Assembly (NCBI RefSeq): GCF_001653235.2
Contig: NC_035793.1
Location: 3,844,001-3,908,000, forward strand
Direction of reading: 5' to 3'
Source of the DNA: Pochonia chlamydosporia 170
Lineage: Eukaryota; Ascomycota; Sordariomycetes; Hypocreales; Clavicipitaceae
DNA length: 64,000 nt
Shown here in pieces: positions 59,258 through 64,000 of the stretch. The stretch's first letter is position 1. Each line of letters starts with the position of its first letter. The position numbers and the translations under genes were made by a program. The notes beneath the pieces were generated by a model, which saw only the letters and a program-made list of their open reading frames with translations, ran no database searches and was not told the origin of the DNA.

Positions 59258-61318
59258 CTACGTGGTTTCGTCCAACTACTCAGCCCATGTGTATCAGCAA
59301 TCAAGATTTGAAAACCAAACTCTGGGAAGAATAACAACATACAAATTTCTTGTAGGCTGCCTGCAAGGTTTTCAGTAAGTTGCGCAAGATGTCATGAGGC
59401 TTCACGTGGTCTCTTCTTACCTGTGTGGCATTGTCCTCCGACTGCGTGACAAAAACAGAAACGATTAACACCAGAGTGACTTAATTCGAGTTAAGGAACA
59501 AGAGAGGTCTCTTACGGCACCGGCTTCTTCTGCCGCCTTATATAGTCTGCGAGTTAGAACGATCATGTCCCCTGAAATTTAAGATAAGGCGAGTTACCTT
59601 TGCGGCTTTCTCTGCTTCCTAGCGATTGGTCCCATTCCTGTTAGTTTCTCGCCCCGAGCTTGTCCCAAGTACATGTATTTTTCTTGGCAGTCTTACCGCC
59701 GCCTGTCGGCATAGTTTCTTATCACCAGGGTTAGCGATGAAACATACGCGTAGTCGAAGACTTACCTCATGCTCGGCTTTGAGAGCCTGGTGTTTCTGCT
59801 TAGCAAATGTATGTGGACGAACGAGTTGTGGTCAGGTACTTACCGAAATCTCGTGCCATTTGGCCTAATTGGTCAGTCGAAGTTAGTAGTGGTCCTGTTC
59901 GGGTAGAGAGCAATAGAAGTAGCACTCGCAGAATCACTAACAGTTGCCATGGCCAAGTAGTTCTGAAGTAGTAGATCCTAAGTTAGTGCAACGTAGATGC
60001 AAATGCCAGGCTGTAGACGTACATCTCTTTTATTTCTCTAAAACTTAAAAAGTAGTTGAGCAAGCTTCCAGATACATCGGTCAACAGAGATGAGCATACG
60101 AGAGGAGAATTCTAGTTACGACTGTTAGTTTGGCAAGAAGCGACCACCTAGGTACTTGGCACGCGGCGTGCGACCACATACCTCGACCGCAGGGTTCTAT
60201 CCAGCAATATTTTATTGACATCGTCAGCGTGGGCACGGGGCCACAGATGCGAATGTCTTTTCGTTGGACTTCCAATTGCTCACCGATTCCCCGTCCTACA
60301 GCCCGTTGTTAACAGGGAACCAGGGCGAAGTGAGTGTACAAAATAGAATAATGCATCAACGAAATGTCCACTCACCTTTGGCCGTAGCCAGCACTTGGCC
60401 GGCGTATGGCCGGGCCGGCCACAATGATGGCACTGCATAGGAGTGTTTAGTCTTTCCGCTCCCACGCTTACACCAAGGTATGATGATTTTACCGTCTGGG
60501 TCACTTTCCTCATCGTTAATTGTCATGTATATGAGCGAACAGTTAGTCGAATCTGTTTTACTTATGCTTGTTGACCCTGTTATCGACTTTGAAACCATGT
60601 GCGGTTAGCAGCACCCAATATGAAGCAACAAGGCCGAGCTGACACATACACGGCTTGGTTTTCGCTACCATGCGAAGCGTTAGAAAGCAAAGCTCTCTTG
60701 GGCATTGGCCAGATAATTGCTTACTTCGAGATTTAATCACATCTTGAAGGAAGCATCAGTCTTTAGGTGCTCCCTCCACGGTTCGCCCCTTGCCAATCAC
60801 TTACCGCTATTCTGAGCTGTTGCTCACCGGCCGTCAGTCCTATGGATTGAACAAAGAGCGTTGGGGTTGAATAGCAAACATACAAGGTCTCGTTGGTGCC
60901 ACTTTTGAAGAAGACAAAACTTGTTAGTACAGACATATCGAAGGGCTTCCACAATGCTAGACTTACTCTTTGTAATCTCGCTAGAAATGGACAACACGTT
61001 AAACATCACGCAGTTAGCACATCTTTCCAATGAACACACGTACATTTGGTCGTTCGGCTGCCAAAACATCGACGTCAGCAACGTAATGCCGGTCCTTCTG
61101 GTTTTGTCTACAGCATGTGCGCTACTTACAATCTTTTGGTAATGTTCACTGAAGTTACTGTAAGCAATGACTTCCTTATTCCGTGCCCGGCTGGTGGTTC
61201 AACATGAGAAGAACACTTACATCTGTGAGTCAAGATAACTACCGTGACATCAAAGGTTAGCAGACTTTTGCAGATACGGAGGCGGGTTCATTGGGACGAT
61301 CTTACAACGTTGCGCGGC
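59258..61318 (-). CDS. Microexon gene: CCHC zinc-knuckle plus coiled-coil protein
   Basis: About 25 exons (5' to 3'): 61306-61318, 61221-61238, 61130-61157, 61044-61057, 60967-60980, 60884-60901, 60805-60816, 60725-60742, 60652-60664, 60562-60576, 60472-60508, 60376-60432, 60284-60295, 60182-60196, 60100-60111, 60023-60037, 59942-59977, 59844-59864, 59766-59798, 59697-59717, 59598-59618, 59516-59536, 59421-59441, 59343-59360, 59258-59275. Introns have GTAAG-type donors, mostly CTAAC/CTGAC branch sites and TAG, CAG or AAG acceptors. The spliced frame is open throughout. An ATG split between exons 5 and 6 gives MAPTRPSQNSDV and a 144-residue protein, but the frame is also open through exons 1-5, so the true start is unsettled. 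Exon 12 encodes the zinc knuckle CHHCGRPGHTPAKC. Exons 18-24 encode an Ala/Glu/Lys helix (AKWHEISQKHQALKAEHEK onward). Function unknown. Exons 7, 10 and 11 are the least certain. Confidence 0.72.
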
Positions 61319-61321
61319 CTG

Positions 61322-61342
61322 AAAAAAAAAAAAAAAAAAAAA
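61322..61342. repeat. A21 homopolymer (minus-strand polypyrimidine tract)
   Basis: A run of about 21 A on the plus strand. On the minus strand it is a T run directly followed by CAG at the first microexon, so it can serve as the polypyrimidine tract of that acceptor. Run length is the least reliable kind of sequence to assemble. Confidence 0.8.
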
Positions 61343-61946
61343 GAGAGAAGAAAAGAGGGGAAACAAGCTGCGACGCCGAATATTAGTCCAAGGCTAGTTG
61401 TTGGCTAACTCTTTCCCAGAGCGTGAATGAACGAGTCTGGAAGGAGCGGATGAAATGGTTCCTTCTGAGTTCTGTCGGCTCTCCTTTACATAAGTGCCAG
61501 CTGGGAAGAAGTCTCCAGCTCTCGACCCTGTAGAAAAGGGGAGCATGATTTGATGGGGGCTATCAATTATTTGGTTTATCAATTATCATCAAGTTTAAGG
61601 AGTGAGTACTACGCTCGGTCGGGTTTTGCCAGTTGTCACGATTTGCTGTTGAATTTCGCCATTGTCACATCAGAATTTGCCAGTGAGCCAAAATGAACCC
61701 CAAAAAGTTCAAGATTTTGAAACTTCTAAATTATGAGTGGTGAGTTCTGCCACTTCCATCTATATGAGATGTTCCTTTAGGACGTGGTCAGCCCTCCTGC
61801 CACAGCCCATACCAAAGATCAGCTCATTGCAGTCCTGGTGTTCCGGCGTTCCATATGAGAACTCACCGTGAACGGACGAAAAAAAAAAAAAGGGACGTAG
61901 GTGCAACCCATATACATTTAATGAGGGGGGAATAATTTGGACACAA
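61343..61946. other. 5' region of the microexon gene, undefined
   Basis: An open minus-strand frame at 61394-61582 (from an internal ATG, about 50 codons) could be a 5' exon. I found no donor in the phase needed to join 61318, so it is not included. The rest, including an A13 run near 61880, shows nothing else. Confidence 0.35.
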
Positions 61947-62825
61947 TCAGTGCAACCAGTTTAAAGCCCTGTGGCACAAATATAACGACGTCTGAATCCA
62001 ACCTTCAGCTTCATGAACGTTGGTGACATGAGGTGGTTGCCGGAACTCAATGGTCCCTTTAGGGCTCTGCAGAGGCAAGAAGTTCCAAGCCACGTACTTT
62101 GGATCAGAAAGTCCCTATTCTTGCATATCTTCCAGCCGTGGCATCATTGCTGAAATCAGCTGTTCCAGCGGAACATCTTCTGCCAACTCGTCAAGAGACG
62201 GCTTTGGCCGAATATCAAAATTTGGTTGCGAAAAGCGCATTTTCCGCCGACTCTCGGGAATATGTTCTGTAATATCAGAGTGTAAGTAGTAAAGAAATCT
62301 GGCAAATCTCCGAACCTGTTCAGTAGAAAACCCAAGCAACGGACTCATGTGGACATGTGTACCGCAACGGTGTCGGGTCTCCGTCACGATATCGAAATAC
62401 TTCTCGACAGCTGTCCAAACCATTTCCATTTCAGAGTTCCAGGTACCTGTACACTTGCTTATCTCGGCCGACAGGTTAGAAATAAGAACTGGAGATATAA
62501 TTTCGATACCATAGCCGAGGCCGCTTTCTGTGATTGAAGGGTCGGTGGTAACCGTCCACTTTGTGTAGTCGACATCGTCCAGGAACTTTTTGCAGGCTGA
62601 GGAATCGTTAACTTCTATTCCTGTTTGTCGCAAATAACTCTCTATGAATCTGACAATGGCATTTCTATTCGGGACGCGCCTGTCTGTACAACCTAGGTCG
62701 TGGGTTTGAAGAACGTTAGCGTCACGATGGTCAAATTCAAACAAGGACTCGAGAAGTTTTATGGTTTCCTCTTTTGGTCTAACGACCATCTCGAACTCAA
62801 CTCCAAACCGAATCTGTTCCGACAT
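61947..62825 (-). CDS. Amidoligase-family enzyme, copy 2, with in-frame TAG
   Basis: Starts MSEQIRFGVEFEMVVRPKEE (an earlier ATG at 62861 is possible). It shares the amidoligase marks with copy 1: GVEFE, GYGIEIISPVL and CGTHVHMSP. The frame meets TAG at 62115-62117 after 236 residues. In the same frame, coding-like sequence resumes at once: DPKYVAWNFLPL, then GTIEFRQPPHV, the family's conserved final block, ending at TGA 61947-61949. So the copy is complete except for the stop. Possibilities are a young pseudogene, a base error, stop readthrough, or a 60-base intron with a poor GTTCCG donor at 62115-62174. Without the last block the active site would lack its conserved arginine. Confidence 0.72.
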
Positions 62826-63580
62826 GTTTGATTGTCGTTCTTGGGCGTGATGTCTGTTCATTTCTTACGGCAAGGTAGTTGTGGTAAAATTCGACTGATT
62901 ACAAGAGCAGCATCTTGGATAGGCAGCATCAAAATTGGTCAGGTCGTCCTGGTGCATTAGGCGACAGGACTAGCTTACTTCTCTTTTAAGTTCTAAGTTG
63001 GAAGGTGCAGTCAAGGTTTGGGTTAAAACTTCGGAAGGTGCCTACTACTGGAGAGATGTTCTTTCGCCATTTCAGAGGCGACGGTCAAAGAGCCTTGATT
63101 CCTTCTGGTTCTCCAAGCGTAAACTTTAGCTTAGAAAGTGCCCAGATCCATAGTGCACAACGTCCACAAGGTTCATCAAACGCATTCATCAGACCTCTTC
63201 GACGAGAACAAAACTGTCAATTGGGTAGCCGGCGGCCTGAGTTTTGATGATGCTAGGTTCAATTCCAAACAGGTTCAAGTATCTTTGCCGAAACCTATTC
63301 CTGTATTCTTAATGCGTGAATGGAGCCTGTGGGCGAATGGTTATGTCACTATGCTCACTGTCGGCCTGGCCATGCGTTTTTGGAGTTAGCCTCTGCGAAA
63401 GGACGTATTTAGATCAAACTTTCGTACCCAATAGAACTCAGCTGCCTGGACCCTGAAGGGATATAAATCGGCTATACTGCCTGACTCTGGATTAGAATCA
63501 TCCACCACCTCCACTGTCTTGGCAGTTCACCCCCTAACTGGAACTGTACGAAACCAGTACATTTACGCAGGGTCGGCAGC
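62826..63580. other. Intergenic region, possible 5' exons of the next gene
   Basis: About 750 bases. The left part is the promoter of amidoligase copy 2. A plus-strand frame at 63138-63389 reads WVAGGLSFDDARF and could be an exon of the gene that follows, but no splice pair was found to confirm it. Confidence 0.35.
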
Positions 63581-64000
63581 ATGTATAACCAAGTCATGAG
63601 AGACGAACGGGGACGGAAGCTCCCCCTACAGACCCTCCACGGCGTCATGTTTGCGCACGACCGCTATATTCTCGCCCTAGAGAGTCCAAGCAACATACAA
63701 GATCAATTTCCCATGACAACAATACCGGGAAACACCAGCGAGGCCATGATTCCATGGATGATCGAGGCACCGCTGAACTCGGTCGAAATTCTCGAGGCCA
63801 TGCTTTCACCAGCGAAACCATTCCAAATACACACAGCTCACCACGTTCCTCGCGGCCCTGCCACCACGGCGTTCGATGCGCAAGAGCTTGCTTTGGTCAG
63901 AAGTACGTATCGAGAGTATGTCCGATTTCAAGGCCGACTAGAGAAAGATAGGGATATTTCTTTCGTCTGCATCCCTCGGAGCGATGTTGAGGAGATTCGT
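63581..64000 (+). CDS. Unidentified protein, 3'-truncated by window end
   Basis: An open frame of 140 codons runs from an ATG at 63581 to the window edge with no stop. It begins MYNQVMRDERGRKLPLQTLH and continues with MFAHDRYILALESPSN, PWMIEAPLNSVEILEAM and VRSTYREYVRFQGRLEK. The composition is that of a soluble globular protein. I recognise no family. The ATG follows a GGCAG, so it could also be the second exon of a longer gene. Confidence 0.55.
   Translation, partial: MYNQVMRDERGRKLPLQTLHGVMFAHDRYILALESPSNIQDQFPMTTIPGNTSEAMIPWMIEAPLNSVEILEAMLSPAKPFQIHTAHHVPRGPATTAFDAQELALVRSTYREYVRFQGRLEKDRDISFVCIPRSDVEEIR

Noticed and set aside
60300..60513. A 77-codon minus-strand frame holding the zinc knuckle as a single-exon gene
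   Set aside because: It reads through good donor and acceptor sites on both sides and ends in intron-like sequence; the spliced microexon model explains it better.
59400..61310. Introner-like elements as source of the microexon introns
   Set aside because: Introns compared by eye do not share sequence beyond splice signals, so recent copies of one element are unlikely.
61394..61582. Upstream exon of the microexon gene
   Set aside because: Open frame with an ATG, but no GT donor in the phase required to join the exon at 61318.

Overview
The window is nuclear DNA of a filamentous ascomycete. Genes are split by 45-140 base introns with GTAAGT-type donors, CTAAC/CTGAC branch sites and AG acceptors, and both tRNA genes carry short anticodon-loop introns. 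The gene set fits Sordariomycetes, most likely Hypocreales: fungal class II myosin, Mec1/UVSB kinase, RTA1 and DUF7703 membrane proteins, DUF4419, a HET relic and a fungal Hsp70-like ATPase. The order is inferred from overall impression, not from a comparison.

Layout. 0-28 kb is a housekeeping arm: 5'-truncated transaldolase, PPN2-like phosphatase, tRNA-Ile, PET191/COA5, steryl-ester-hydrolase-type lipase, RTA1-like protein, RED1/ZFC3H1-like zinc-finger protein, myosin II heavy chain, tRNA-Pro, a 75-residue hydrophilic protein, ubiquitin C-terminal hydrolase, DUF4419 and a PARP-type zinc-finger protein. 29-37 kb is one large ATR/Mec1-family checkpoint kinase. 37-46 kb is gene-poor, holding one DUF7703 membrane protein and a decayed HET-domain relic. 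46-52 kb returns to conserved genes: an auxin-efflux-type carrier, a pyridoxamine-oxidase-like flavoprotein and the biotin subunit of 3-methylcrotonyl-CoA carboxylase.

52-64 kb is the most unusual part. An amidoligase and a gamma-glutamylcyclotransferase-like gene are divergently paired, next to a coiled-coil protein of unknown function. Then come an Hsp70-like ATPase, a gene shattered into about 25 microexons (12-57 bases each), a second amidoligase-like gene interrupted by an in-frame TAG, and an unidentified gene that runs off the end.

The microexon gene (59258-61318, minus) is the main discovery candidate. About 520 coding bases are spread over about 2.06 kb. Every exon has fungal splice signals. 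The exons join into one open frame with a CCHC zinc knuckle and an Ala/Glu/Lys-rich helix. From the knuckle to the stop all exons are multiples of three and all introns are phase 0, and five exons are exactly 21 bases, one heptad each.

Two conserved genes (RED1-like and myosin) need a one-base correction to keep their conserved frame. This may reflect assembly error. All exon coordinates were derived by hand from splice signals and reading frame, without alignment or RNA data.
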